From Candidatus Gastranaerophilales bacterium (GTDB taxonomy: Bacteria > Cyanobacteriota > Vampirovibrionia > Gastranaerophilales > Gastranaerophilaceae): 64,000 nt of DNA. The position numbers and the translations under genes are program-made. Positions 23,427 through 30,996 of the stretch are shown piece after piece (position 1 is the stretch's first letter; every line of letters starts with the position of its first letter). Where the stretch lies: assembly GCA_944323145.1 (NCBI GenBank), contig CALURJ010000002.1, forward strand, positions 1 to 64,000, in the 5' to 3' direction. The notes below the pieces were generated by a model. The model did no database searches. It saw only the letters and a list, made by a program, of their open reading frames with translations, and had not been told where the DNA came from.

Positions 23427-24935
23427 ATGGAAGTTTCTTACTATAATTTGGCCGGCGGAATAAATCAGTCGTTGACAAAGACAGAACTCGGGCTTGATAC
23501 AAAAAAGATTTATTGGACAGATTCTGAGAATGTCGAAATATTTCAAAACAGGGGTATTATCAGACAGAATGGTAATTCTATATTTACAACGGTTGAAGAA
23601 GAAATTACGGGAATTGCCGAAATGTCTGCTTATGATAAGAGTAAGCTTGTTATAACAACGATTTCAGGGAAAATTTATATTTATAATGAAGTTACAGCTG
23701 AAAAAATTCTTGTTGATAAAACTCTTACCGGAGTAAAGCCTGTATTTTTAAACTTTTTAAACGGCATACTTATAATGAGCGAGAGTGACGGGTTATTTTA
23801 CATTAAGAATAACAGCTCTTATGAAGTTGTAGACTGTAATTTAAAAGATCTGTCAGATAATGTTTTAACCGGCGGGGTCCTTGCAGTTTATAAAGGAAGA
23901 GTCTGGGTCGCAAAGGATGCAACAATTTATTACTCGGCTCTCGGTACATACAATGATTTTACAACTGAAAATGATGCAGGGTATATAAACGAATTTCATA
24001 CAGACACCGGTTCTATTACGGCCTTGAAAATGTATAAAGATTATCTTGCGATTTATAAAAAAGACAGTGTTTATCTATTGACAGGAACCAGCCCTGATGA
24101 TTTTGCAATTACTCTGTTTGCAAATAAAGGAGCTGTGGCCCCTAAAGCTATAGCAAATGTTGAAAATAAACAATACTTTTTGAGCAACGGAATTTTTGCT
24201 CTTGAACAGGTTGGAGAACTAAACCAAATTCAGCTGGGGAACGAAATATCTTTGAAAATCAAAGAAGAATTTTCGTCTTTCGGAAAACTTGAAAATACAA
24301 TTTGTCTTCATTATGAAGCGAAAAGTCAGATGTGGTATTTCTTCCCTTATGCTGATGATGATTATTTTCATACGATATGGATAAATGACTATGTTAATAA
24401 GGCCTGGTACAAGCGTGTTGTACCGCAAAATATTGTAACTGCCTGTATTTATGACGGAAATGTTTATACGGCAGACAGTTCCGGAAATGTTTACAGAGAA
24501 GATTTTGGAACAACTTTTAACGGTCAGGTTATTAAATTTATGTGGAAATCTCCGTTTCTTGCTATAACAAATGCTCATCACAGAAAAATGATAGATGAGT
24601 TTTATTTTCTGCTTGATACAGAAAATGATAATGATTTTAATTTTTCTGTATATAAAGATTATGATAGTGAAATAGCCGATGATCCGGAAAGAATTTATTC
24701 TGTACATCCGGAACATTTGATATGGGCGGATGAAACAACATCAGAAAGTCTTCCATGCCACTGGGCTAAAGATGATGAAAATTATCCGGTTTGGCCGGTA
24801 AACAAAGATACACTTGAAAAGGCTGAAATATCCGAATCAAACTACTCAATACAGCTGTGTGTATCAGGGGAAAATTCCGGTCAGTCATGCGCTATTATAG
24901 GTCTTCAATTCAGAGAAATTTATAATGATGACTAA
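23427..24935 (+). CDS. Phage tail-hub/head-completion protein, P22 gp10-like (beta-propeller)
   Basis: 502 residues. Starts MEVSYYNLAGGINQSLTKTELGLDTKKIYWTDSENVEIFQNRGIIR, the N-terminal pattern of podoviral stabilisation proteins (DNA-injection hub, P22 gp10 family). Repeated beta-blade-like segments follow (VYKGRVWVAKDATIYYSALGTYNDF, MYKDYLAIYKKDSVYLLTGTSPDDF, CIYDGNVYTADSSGNVYREDF). The role would be closing the portal after packaging. It is placed before capsid, whereas in P22 it comes after. Assignment is by overall pattern, without a search. Strong GGGGG-like ribosome site before 23427; 4 nt after the amidase. Confidence 0.65.
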   Translation: MEVSYYNLAGGINQSLTKTELGLDTKKIYWTDSENVEIFQNRGIIRQNGNSIFTTVEEEITGIAEMSAYDKSKLVITTISGKIYIYNEVTAEKILVDKTLTGVKPVFLNFLNGILIMSESDGLFYIKNNSSYEVVDCNLKDLSDNVLTGGVLAVYKGRVWVAKDATIYYSALGTYNDFTTENDAGYINEFHTDTGSITALKMYKDYLAIYKKDSVYLLTGTSPDDFAITLFANKGAVAPKAIANVENKQYFLSNGIFALEQVGELNQIQLGNEISLKIKEEFSSFGKLENTICLHYEAKSQMWYFFPYADDDYFHTIWINDYVNKAWYKRVVPQNIVTACIYDGNVYTADSSGNVYREDFGTTFNGQVIKFMWKSPFLAITNAHHRKMIDEFYFLLDTENDNDFNFSVYKDYDSEIADDPERIYSVHPEHLIWADETTSESLPCHWAKDDENYPVWPVNKDTLEKAEISESNYSIQLCVSGENSGQSCAIIGLQFREIYNDD

Positions 24936-24998
24936 TTATTTTTGAATATTTGCACTACTCATATTTATACTAGTTTAACAAAAGAAAGGAAACAAAAA

Positions 24999-25868
24999 AT
25001 GGCACAAGAATCTTCAACAAATGCTTATTCCGCATTTATTCCGGAAATTTGGAGCCAAAAATTAAACAACATGCTTACAAAAGAGTGTGTTATGCTCCAA
25101 TGTGTTAACAGAAACTGGGAAGGCGAGATTAAAAATCAGGGCGATAAAGTAAAAATTATTCAGCCTGCTGACGTAACTATTTCGACTCTTGGAACTGATA
25201 CGCTTGAATATAAGGAATTAGCACCTACTTCTTTAGATTTGGTAATTGATCAGAAAAAATTCTTTGCATTTAAAATTAATGATGTTGCTCAGGTTCAGGC
25301 AAACACTGATATTATGGAAGCTCATCTTAGAAATGCAAAAAAAGCTATTGAAGAAGTGCAGGATGCTTATCTGCTTTCATTGCATTCAAATGTTACGACC
25401 GCAAATACTGTAGGCTCTGAATCTTCAGCAGTTTCTCTTGACAAGACTACAATTTACTCAAAATTTGTAGAACTCGCCTTGTGTTTGAAAAATTCAGATG
25501 CCGTAACTGCAGGTACAAGACCATGGGTTGTTATTAACCCGACTATTGAATCTTATCTCCTTCAAAGTTCTGAATTTATCGGTGCACACAATGTTGCTGA
25601 TGAAACTTTGAGAGAAGGTGCAATAGGAAGAATTGCCGGCATGGATGTTCTTGTAAGTACAAATTTAACTGATGTTTCAGGGAAATACTACGTTCTTGCA
25701 GGTACAAACGAAGCTATCACTTTTGCATCTCAGCTCGCTAAAATTGAAAGCTTAAGAGATCAAAGCAGCTTCTCTGATCTGGTAAGAGGCTTATATTTAT
25801 ACGGAGCAAAAGTTGTCCAGCCGAATGCATTAGCTAAAATGATAGTTACTGCTCCAACAGGTGATTAA
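24999..25868 (+). CDS. Phage major capsid protein (P22 coat-like)
   Basis: 289 residues from the ATG at 24999, with AAGAAAGGAA upstream. The 24942 frame start lies before this ribosome site and is rejected. The sequence reads SAFIPEIWSQKLNNMLTKE, GDKVKIIQPADVTIS, then a central RPWVVINPTIESYLLQS, GRIAGMDVLVSTNLTD and a terminal FSDLVRGLYLYGAKVVQPNALA. This follows the P22 coat/HK97-fold family 5 pattern often seen in podoviruses and prophages. There is no protease upstream, consistent with P22-type capsids that use scaffold without proteolysis. It is followed by a hairpin at 25898-25931. Confidence 0.82.
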   Translation: MAQESSTNAYSAFIPEIWSQKLNNMLTKECVMLQCVNRNWEGEIKNQGDKVKIIQPADVTISTLGTDTLEYKELAPTSLDLVIDQKKFFAFKINDVAQVQANTDIMEAHLRNAKKAIEEVQDAYLLSLHSNVTTANTVGSESSAVSLDKTTIYSKFVELALCLKNSDAVTAGTRPWVVINPTIESYLLQSSEFIGAHNVADETLREGAIGRIAGMDVLVSTNLTDVSGKYYVLAGTNEAITFASQLAKIESLRDQSSFSDLVRGLYLYGAKVVQPNALAKMIVTAPTGD

Positions 25869-25897
25869 TAACAACTGATTGCTTCTTATACCCCGAA

Positions 25898-25931
25898 TGC
25901 ATCTTCGATAATTTTTTCGGAGATGCATTAT
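25898..25931 (+). terminator. Hairpin after the capsid gene (weak terminator or processing site)
   Basis: AATGCATCT / AGATGCATT 9-bp stem. It is followed by ATTAAAAAAA rather than a T run, so a transcript-stabilising or processing hairpin is as likely as termination. Confidence 0.45.
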
Positions 25932-25950
25932 TAAAAAAATGAGGTAAATT

Positions 25951-26187
25951 ATGTTTAGTAAATTAAAGGAAACTATTAAGGAGCTTGCAAAAACTGCTGT
26001 CGTAAAAGCTGAAGAAACTCTCGGAAGCCAAAAAGGACAGGAGAAAAAAGATATGGCAATAAATTATATAGTTAGTCATATTCCTGTGTTCGCTCCTTTA
26101 AAACCGCTGATTTCAATGCTTTTATCATCTTTTATTGATGATGCGGTTGAATTTGCAGTGGAATATATGAAAAGTGAGGTACTATGA
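25951..26187 (+). CDS. Small phage protein, resembling the C-terminal part of LLH-type holins
   Basis: 78 residues. The segment KAEETLGSQKGQEKKDMAINYI recalls the conserved tail of Holin_LLH family proteins. The usual N-terminal membrane helix is missing; one hydrophobic stretch (HIPVFAPLKPLISMLLSSF) is present. GAGG lies before the ATG. The stop overlaps the next start (ATGA at 26184-26187), so the two genes are coupled. Its function is unproven. Confidence 0.6.
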   Translation: MFSKLKETIKELAKTAVVKAEETLGSQKGQEKKDMAINYIVSHIPVFAPLKPLISMLLSSFIDDAVEFAVEYMKSEVL

Positions 26188-26834
26188 ATCCGACAAATAT
26201 AGAAAATCTTTCATCCTACGCCGGTAATCAAACTGCGGCGGGCAGGAATCAACCGTTGAATAATGATTTACAATCAATAAAACAAACGGTTTTAAAAGAC
26301 ATTCAGGTTATTGAAAATCTTGTACAAACAGGAGCCATGACGCAAGAACAAGGACAAAATTTAATGAATTATGTTACTAAAAAGGCGTTTGAAAAGTATA
26401 CATTAAGTCAACAGAACAGTCAGAACCCTGTTAATATGATGCAACAAGCTCCTTCTGCAGTTCAAAATGTTCCGGCAGCTGATGTCGTTCCGGAATTTTT
26501 TAACAGAGATGGAAGGCTTGACGTTTTTGATTACCTGAAAAATTCAAATGCTGCATTTGATCAGGATGAACTCTCTAAGATATCAGCTCTGGTGGAAAAA
26601 ATTGAAAATACCGCTATTGAAAGATACTTGAGAGAAAAAAATCACGAAAAAACATTAAATAGCGAAAACGAGGCCGCTAAGCAAAAACTTCGTGCTTATG
26701 CACAAAATTCTGCTTATGACGGTAATAAGAATCTGGTTTTTACCCGTGAACAAATCGGCAAAATGAGTGGTGCAGAATTTGCTAAATACGAACGTATGAT
26801 TATGGATCAGTTAAGGAAAGGTCTTATAAAATAG
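26184..26834 (+). CDS. Probable phage scaffolding or head morphogenesis protein
   Basis: 216 residues, Gln/Asn/Ala/Glu-rich with no Cys and no Trp. The predicted structure is helical, with a low-complexity middle (about 70-105) and a basic C-terminal helix (KYERMIMDQLRKGLIK). That profile fits a scaffold, and the neighbouring capsid is of P22 type, which needs one. No direct sequence match is recognised. Start coupled to the previous gene through ATGA. A terminator-like hairpin follows. Confidence 0.55.
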   Translation: MNPTNIENLSSYAGNQTAAGRNQPLNNDLQSIKQTVLKDIQVIENLVQTGAMTQEQGQNLMNYVTKKAFEKYTLSQQNSQNPVNMMQQAPSAVQNVPAADVVPEFFNRDGRLDVFDYLKNSNAAFDQDELSKISALVEKIENTAIERYLREKNHEKTLNSENEAAKQKLRAYAQNSAYDGNKNLVFTREQIGKMSGAEFAKYERMIMDQLRKGLIK

Positions 26835-26856
26835 CAAAATTCAAAAAACTTTTAAG

Positions 26857-26891
26857 GGAAAACAGTCTTTTTTAAGGCTGTTTTTTCTTAA
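26857..26891 (+). terminator. Terminator-like hairpin
   Basis: AAAACAGTC / GGCTGTTTT (with a G-T pair) followed by TTTTTTC. It lies between the scaffold candidate and the gp4-like gene. Confidence 0.6.
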
Positions 26892-26910
26892 AAGCAACGA
26901 AAGGAAATTT

Positions 26911-27549
26911 ATGAATTATTTGGAACTTATTAATAAATGTCTTGTGGAATTAAATTATAAACAGGTTAATGCTTTTTCGGAATTAACAAAAAATGACCAT
27001 AAAAAGTTAAAAAATATTTTAAATATTGTCAACACTGATGTGTGCGGTTTTGACAGATGGAATTTTTTAATGAGAAAGAAAACAATAACTTTACCGGCCC
27101 AAACCGGAGAAATTGATAATACGGTAGAGGGACGAATAGAAGCAGTAATTGCAGACGGAGTGAAATTTGACTATTATCAGGACTTTGAAACATTCTTTGT
27201 TAATGCTCAGCCTCAAAATACGTATAGTTTATTTAATGATAAGATTTTGTTTCCTGTTTTTAATAAGGACAAAACTATAGAAATTTTATATTATACAAAA
27301 AATTGTGCAGTAAATTCACAGGGTTTGGAAAAATTACAGATGGAAGAAGAGGAAGACTCCTCTTTAATTCCGGAGCCTTATGTTGAACCTATACTTGTTT
27401 ACGGAGCTTGTATGAAGCTGAAAGGCAATCCGGAACATGTTCGTTTTAGTTACTGGTACAGCATGTATAAAGAGGCGCTTGCGAATTTGCGTTCAAGAGT
27501 TTCTCCGAGTATTGACGACACGCCGTCTGTAAGATTGTTCAGAAGGTAG
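26911..27549 (+). CDS. Phage head-tail adaptor, P22 gp4-like
   Basis: 212 residues. Starts MNYLELINKCLVELNYKQVNAFSELTKNDHKKLKNILNIVNTDVC, a helical N-terminus typical of gp4-like packaged-DNA stabilisers. A beta-rich middle and a tail segment (PILVYGACMKLKGNPEHVRFSYWYSMYKEALANLRSR) match the pattern in podoviral adaptors. AAAGGAAA precedes the ATG. Family assignment rests on pattern and context. The downstream 336 nt hold a structured non-coding element. Confidence 0.6.
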   Translation: MNYLELINKCLVELNYKQVNAFSELTKNDHKKLKNILNIVNTDVCGFDRWNFLMRKKTITLPAQTGEIDNTVEGRIEAVIADGVKFDYYQDFETFFVNAQPQNTYSLFNDKILFPVFNKDKTIEILYYTKNCAVNSQGLEKLQMEEEEDSSLIPEPYVEPILVYGACMKLKGNPEHVRFSYWYSMYKEALANLRSRVSPSIDDTPSVRLFRR

Positions 27550-27562
27550 CAAAATGTCTATG

Positions 27563-27727
27563 TGCGTAGCATTGCCGTTCGCGATAAACAGTACCGCTCA
27601 CAACAATACCGAAAACTCAACGTTTCCGTTGATTGTTGTTCGTCTTTCGCTGAGCTCATACCTCTGCTCATTTTCAGCCATGTATAACGGGTTTATGCAA
27701 GACTTAATGTGGCTACATGCGTAGCAT
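27563..27727. repeat. Structured non-coding insert flanked by 10-bp direct repeats
   Basis: TGCGTAGCAT occurs at 27563-27572 and 27718-27727, extended to 15 bp with two mismatches, enclosing 145 bp. Inside, ACAACAAT and ATTGTTGT form an outer stem around CAACG/CGTTG. GCTACATGCGTAGC at the right end is a near-perfect palindrome. Base composition is visibly richer in G and C than the flanking phage genes. No ORF is credible. The whole gap 27550-27885 holds this insert plus AT-rich DNA with an AACAGGA/TCCTGTT pair. Confidence 0.45.
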
Positions 27728-27885
27728 AAAAAAAACAGGAAGTTTAAAATTCATTTTCCCCTCCTGTTAAGATTTACACTAGCCGAAATATAAATAGCAT
27801 GTTTATTATACAATTTTTTTTCAAAAAATACAAATTATACTAAGATTTGTAACGAAAGTACATAATTAAACAAATTTATAAACCA

Positions 27886-28320
27886 ATGAAAAAATTAACA
27901 AACCAGCAGAAAAAATTTGTTTTGGAATATATAAAATCCCTTAACGGCGAACTTTCAGCCCAAAAAGCAGGATATAAATCAAAAGACTTAAAAACAATTG
28001 CATCTGAACTTTTATCAAAAGATTCTATTATACACGAAATTAAATCTCAGTTGAAGAAGCAGATAGCTTCTTTGAGAGTGAATAAAGGTTATGTTATTCA
28101 AAAACTTCTCCAGATAGCTGAATTTTCTCTTGAGGAAGAAGATATTCTTGATAAAGAGGGATGCATTACCGGAAAAAAGAAACTTAGAGATACATCCGCA
28201 GGCTTAAAAGCGCTGGAAAGTCTTTGCAAATATCTGGGATTTACGTCAAATCAGGGTGAGGAAGAATATAAGCAGGCAAAAATTATTACAATTTCTAATC
28301 TTGATGAAAGCAAAATTTAG
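27886..28320 (+). CDS. Phage terminase small subunit (Terminase_2)
   Basis: 144 residues. LTNQQKKFVLEYIKSLNGELSAQKAGYKSKDLKTIASELLSKDSIIHEIKSQLKK is the characteristic HTH-like DNA-recognition opening of TerS. It is followed by a helical oligomerisation part and RDTSAGLKALESLCKYLGF. It recognises the packaging site and hands DNA to the large subunit. No clear Shine-Dalgarno before the ATG at 27886; TATAAA is close upstream. TerS lies three genes before the large subunit rather than next to it. Confidence 0.88.
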   Translation: MKKLTNQQKKFVLEYIKSLNGELSAQKAGYKSKDLKTIASELLSKDSIIHEIKSQLKKQIASLRVNKGYVIQKLLQIAEFSLEEEDILDKEGCITGKKKLRDTSAGLKALESLCKYLGFTSNQGEEEYKQAKIITISNLDESKI

Positions 28321-28338
28321 TTAAAAGGAGATTTTTTT

Positions 28339-28689
28339 ATGAAGAATAATAATGCGGAAGAAATGCTTTTAAACAATACATCTTTGGATGAACTCATTAA
28401 AATGCGGATAGAAAAAGAATTTATGGATGATTTGAAAAAATCGAAAGAAAAGCCTGAAAAGAAAGAATACACAAATATAAAAGATTTACCGAAAGATAAG
28501 ATTTTTTCAAAATATTCAGTATTTCGCTGTTTCAACAGGAACACAAAATGTGAAACTTTCATAAACGGAATTCAGGCAGATGCACTTATCGGTATTCAGG
28601 ATACGGTGAGAAAAAATATGCTTGAGGGGAAATTAAGTGCATTTACAACTGATGATTCTTATATAAAGTTTGAGAAGGCTGTATTTTAA
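28339..28689 (+). CDS. Hypothetical phage protein
   Basis: 116 residues. The N-terminal third is charged and helical (EEMLLNNTSLDELIKMRIEKEFMDDLKKSKEKPEKKEY). A compact part follows with FRCFNRNTKCETFINGIQADALIG. AAGGAG precedes the ATG at good spacing. Its stop overlaps the next start (TAATG at 28687-28691). No family recognised. It lies between terS and a GNAT gene in the same transcript. Confidence 0.65.
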   Translation: MKNNNAEEMLLNNTSLDELIKMRIEKEFMDDLKKSKEKPEKKEYTNIKDLPKDKIFSKYSVFRCFNRNTKCETFINGIQADALIGIQDTVRKNMLEGKLSAFTTDDSYIKFEKAVF

Positions 28690-29189
28690 TGACTAAATTT
28701 ATATCACCTTTTGCAAAACCTGCGTATTTTGAGCAGGCCTTATTTTTGTACTCAAAATATTGCGGTTTTATGGATGATGACTATGCTTTGAACGGCAGGT
28801 CGGTTTTTGAATATTTTTATAATCTTATTTTAAGAACTCAGCCGTTTTTCTTTGTCATTGTAGAAGACGATATTGTCAGCGGGTTGGTATATCTGGACAA
28901 TACAACGGGTGACAGCGAGAGGCTACACAGTGCAGAAGTTACAACCTGTTTTGATAAACGCTTTTGGGGTGATTACACAAAATATTGTGCAAAGTTATTT
29001 TTTGAATACTGTTTTAAAAAATACAATTTTGTAAAAATAAAAGCACTTGTTTATCCTGAGAATTTTCGTGTAAAAACTCTTTTAAAGGCTGCAGGTTTTG
29101 AGAGGGAAGCGCTGCTGAAAAATGAAACATTAAGAAAAGGAAAATTACAGGATATAGAGGTATATTCGGTTTTTAATAATTATTGCTGA
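28689..29189 (+). CDS. GNAT-family acetyltransferase (phage-encoded)
   Basis: 166 residues. The C-terminal half has the GNAT acetyl-CoA region and motif B: VKIKALVYPENFRVKTLLKAAGFEREALLKN, the usual N-x-x-a-x-x-l-x-x-x-G-F ending. The N-terminal FFFVIVEDDIVSGLVYLD is a typical beta-strand pair. Such acetyltransferases are often found in podoviral head regions, with unknown substrates. Starts inside the stop of the previous gene, so it is coupled. The stop at 29189 is followed by a duplicated 30-bp sequence. Confidence 0.75.
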   Translation: MTKFISPFAKPAYFEQALFLYSKYCGFMDDDYALNGRSVFEYFYNLILRTQPFFFVIVEDDIVSGLVYLDNTTGDSERLHSAEVTTCFDKRFWGDYTKYCAKLFFEYCFKKYNFVKIKALVYPENFRVKTLLKAAGFEREALLKNETLRKGKLQDIEVYSVFNNYC

Positions 29190-29200
29190 AAATATCATAG

Positions 29201-29293
29201 GTCTGATGAATATCGACGGAAAGGATAAAAGAGGAGGTGTAACCTCTGGCATGAATATTAAAAGTCTGATGAATATTGACGGAAAGGATAAAA
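29201..29293 (+). repeat. 30-bp direct repeat pair before the portal gene
   Basis: Positions 29201-29230 and 29264-29293 match at 29 of 30 bases. The second copy supplies the GGAAAGGA ribosome site of the portal gene. Both copies lie in one frame starting at ATG 29206, which encodes a 45-residue peptide with two M-N-I-D-G-K-D-K units and ends at 29343 inside the portal gene. Confidence 0.7.
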
Positions 29294-29296
29294 AGA

Positions 29297-30961
29297 ATGA
29301 AGATAGAAACAGAAGATTTAACACAGAAACTTTCTCCTGTTGAAGAAAGTTTTTTATTAGGGAATATAACCGAAAAATATGATCGTTTTAACGAACAGAG
29401 AAGTTCACAGCTCAGTGATATTAAACTTGTCAGGGATGCTGTTTATAACACCGGTATTCCGGTTGGAAACAGTTGGGACAGTAATATTGAACTGCCCGAT
29501 ATTTACGAACTTGCACAGACTTTGAAATCGCATATAAGCGAAAATTTGTATTCACATCCTGATGCTATGTTTGATGTCGGGGGAACAACTCCGCAGACAC
29601 AAGGTTTTGCGAACAAGCAGAAAGCTATGCTTGTAAATACTTTTGAGAACATGAAACTTGAGGATGAGATTGAAAAGGTTATAGACAGCATTGTAGAGAC
29701 TGGCGAAAGCACTCTGTTTGTGGGTTGGGAAACAAAGATTAAATCAATAAGACGCGCTCAGACGATTGAAGAACAGCTTTTGAACCCGGAGAAAAACGGT
29801 TTTGTTATTGATGAAAAAGTTATATATGATAATGCAAAAGTAAAACATATAAACGCCGAAGATTTTGTTTTTGACAAATATAATGTCGATAACTGGGATA
29901 AGTGTGCAAAAATTTACAGAACATATTCGACTATAGACGAATTGTTTTCGGACAAGGCTAACAATTTACTTGATGATAGAAAACTGGAAGTATTGAAAGG
30001 AGTGGTGGCAGGTAAAAAATATCCGAATAATGAGGATAATGACGGGGCAGTTGAGGGCAAAAAAGTTGAAATTCTTGAATACTGGGGAGATATTGAACTT
30101 TCGGACGGAAGGCTTTTGAAAAACTGGCTGATTGTTGTTGCGGCAAGACGGGAAATTATAAGATTTGAAAGCAATCCTTTTGTAATAAATCCGTTTATAC
30201 ACGCAAATATTATAGAATCCCCGCAGACAAAAAGAGGAATTTCACCGTTAAGAGTTGCTTTGATATTAAATAATCTCGCATCAACCATTATGAATAAACA
30301 AATTGACGCGCTTGCATTAATGATAAACCCTCCTTATCTTGCTCCGAAAGGCTGTTTTAAAGGACAGCAGGATGTAAAACCCGGAAAAATTATAGAATAC
30401 GATGCGGCATTAATGCCTACAGCACCGACTCCGTTGTCATTTGACAAAGCTATGGTCGGCTGGGATTTCTTAAATTATTTCAAATCAACAATTGAAAGTG
30501 CAACGGGAATTTTTAAGAATATGGCAGGAAATATTCAATCGGCACAGAGAACAGCTACGGAATTAAATTATTCAGTCAGCGGTCAGGAAGCCCGATTGAA
30601 TATGATACTTGACGCTATAAACAGAAAAATTATTGTCCCGATGGTTGAAAAAACCGCTGAAATTATATCTTACTTTAAACTCGGAAGTGAAGTAATCGGA
30701 GTAAACGACAGAGGAAAAACAAGTTTTCTTGAAATAACTGATGAAATCAGAAATGCGACTTACGTGTATAGATACGGGGACAGAAAGGCCACATTTGAAC
30801 GTAAGGCTAGATTGAAAGAGCTTTTTGAGGTTGTAAGTTCATTTGCGCAGGTTCCTGAGGTAGAAGAAAAGATAGATTGGCTTGAGTGTTTTAAATTTGC
30901 ACTTGAACAGTACGGAATAGAAAACGCAAACAATTTTTTACTTGGTGACGACAAAACATAG
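29297..30961 (+). CDS. Phage portal protein
   Basis: 554 residues from the ATG at 29297, with GGAAAGGA 9 nt upstream. A TTG at 29276 lies before this site and is rejected. The order is podoviral: IYELAQTLKSHISENLYSHPDAMFDVGG, the VKHINAEDFVFDKYNVDNWDKC block, SPQTKRGISPLRVALILNNLASTIMNKQIDALA and SAQRTATELNYSVSGQEARLNMILDAINRKIIVPMVEKTAE. This is the dodecameric ring through which DNA is packaged. A GTGCCGC hairpin starts at its stop codon. Confidence 0.85.
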   Translation: MKIETEDLTQKLSPVEESFLLGNITEKYDRFNEQRSSQLSDIKLVRDAVYNTGIPVGNSWDSNIELPDIYELAQTLKSHISENLYSHPDAMFDVGGTTPQTQGFANKQKAMLVNTFENMKLEDEIEKVIDSIVETGESTLFVGWETKIKSIRRAQTIEEQLLNPEKNGFVIDEKVIYDNAKVKHINAEDFVFDKYNVDNWDKCAKIYRTYSTIDELFSDKANNLLDDRKLEVLKGVVAGKKYPNNEDNDGAVEGKKVEILEYWGDIELSDGRLLKNWLIVVAARREIIRFESNPFVINPFIHANIIESPQTKRGISPLRVALILNNLASTIMNKQIDALALMINPPYLAPKGCFKGQQDVKPGKIIEYDAALMPTAPTPLSFDKAMVGWDFLNYFKSTIESATGIFKNMAGNIQSAQRTATELNYSVSGQEARLNMILDAINRKIIVPMVEKTAEIISYFKLGSEVIGVNDRGKTSFLEITDEIRNATYVYRYGDRKATFERKARLKELFEVVSSFAQVPEVEEKIDWLECFKFALEQYGIENANNFLLGDDKT

Positions 30962-30986
30962 TGCCGCAAAAGCGGCACTTTTATTT
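30961..30986 (+). terminator. Hairpin at the portal/large terminase junction
   Basis: GTGCCGC (30961-30967), loop AAAA, GCGGCAC (30972-30978), then TTTTATTT: a textbook intrinsic terminator shape. It starts at the last base of the portal stop and ends just before the large terminase ATG, so it could attenuate that gene. The GTG inside it is also the longest-ORF start of terL. Confidence 0.7.
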
Positions 30987-30996
30987 AGATGGCAAA

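Noticed and set aside
29201..29293. Start of a CRISPR array
   Set aside because: Only two repeat units with a 33-bp gap, in-frame coding character, and no cas genes in the window.
30760..30978. Numerous opposite-strand ORFs inside phage and housekeeping genes
   Set aside because: They are frame shadows with low-complexity, Phe/Ser/Cys-rich translations and no ribosome sites.
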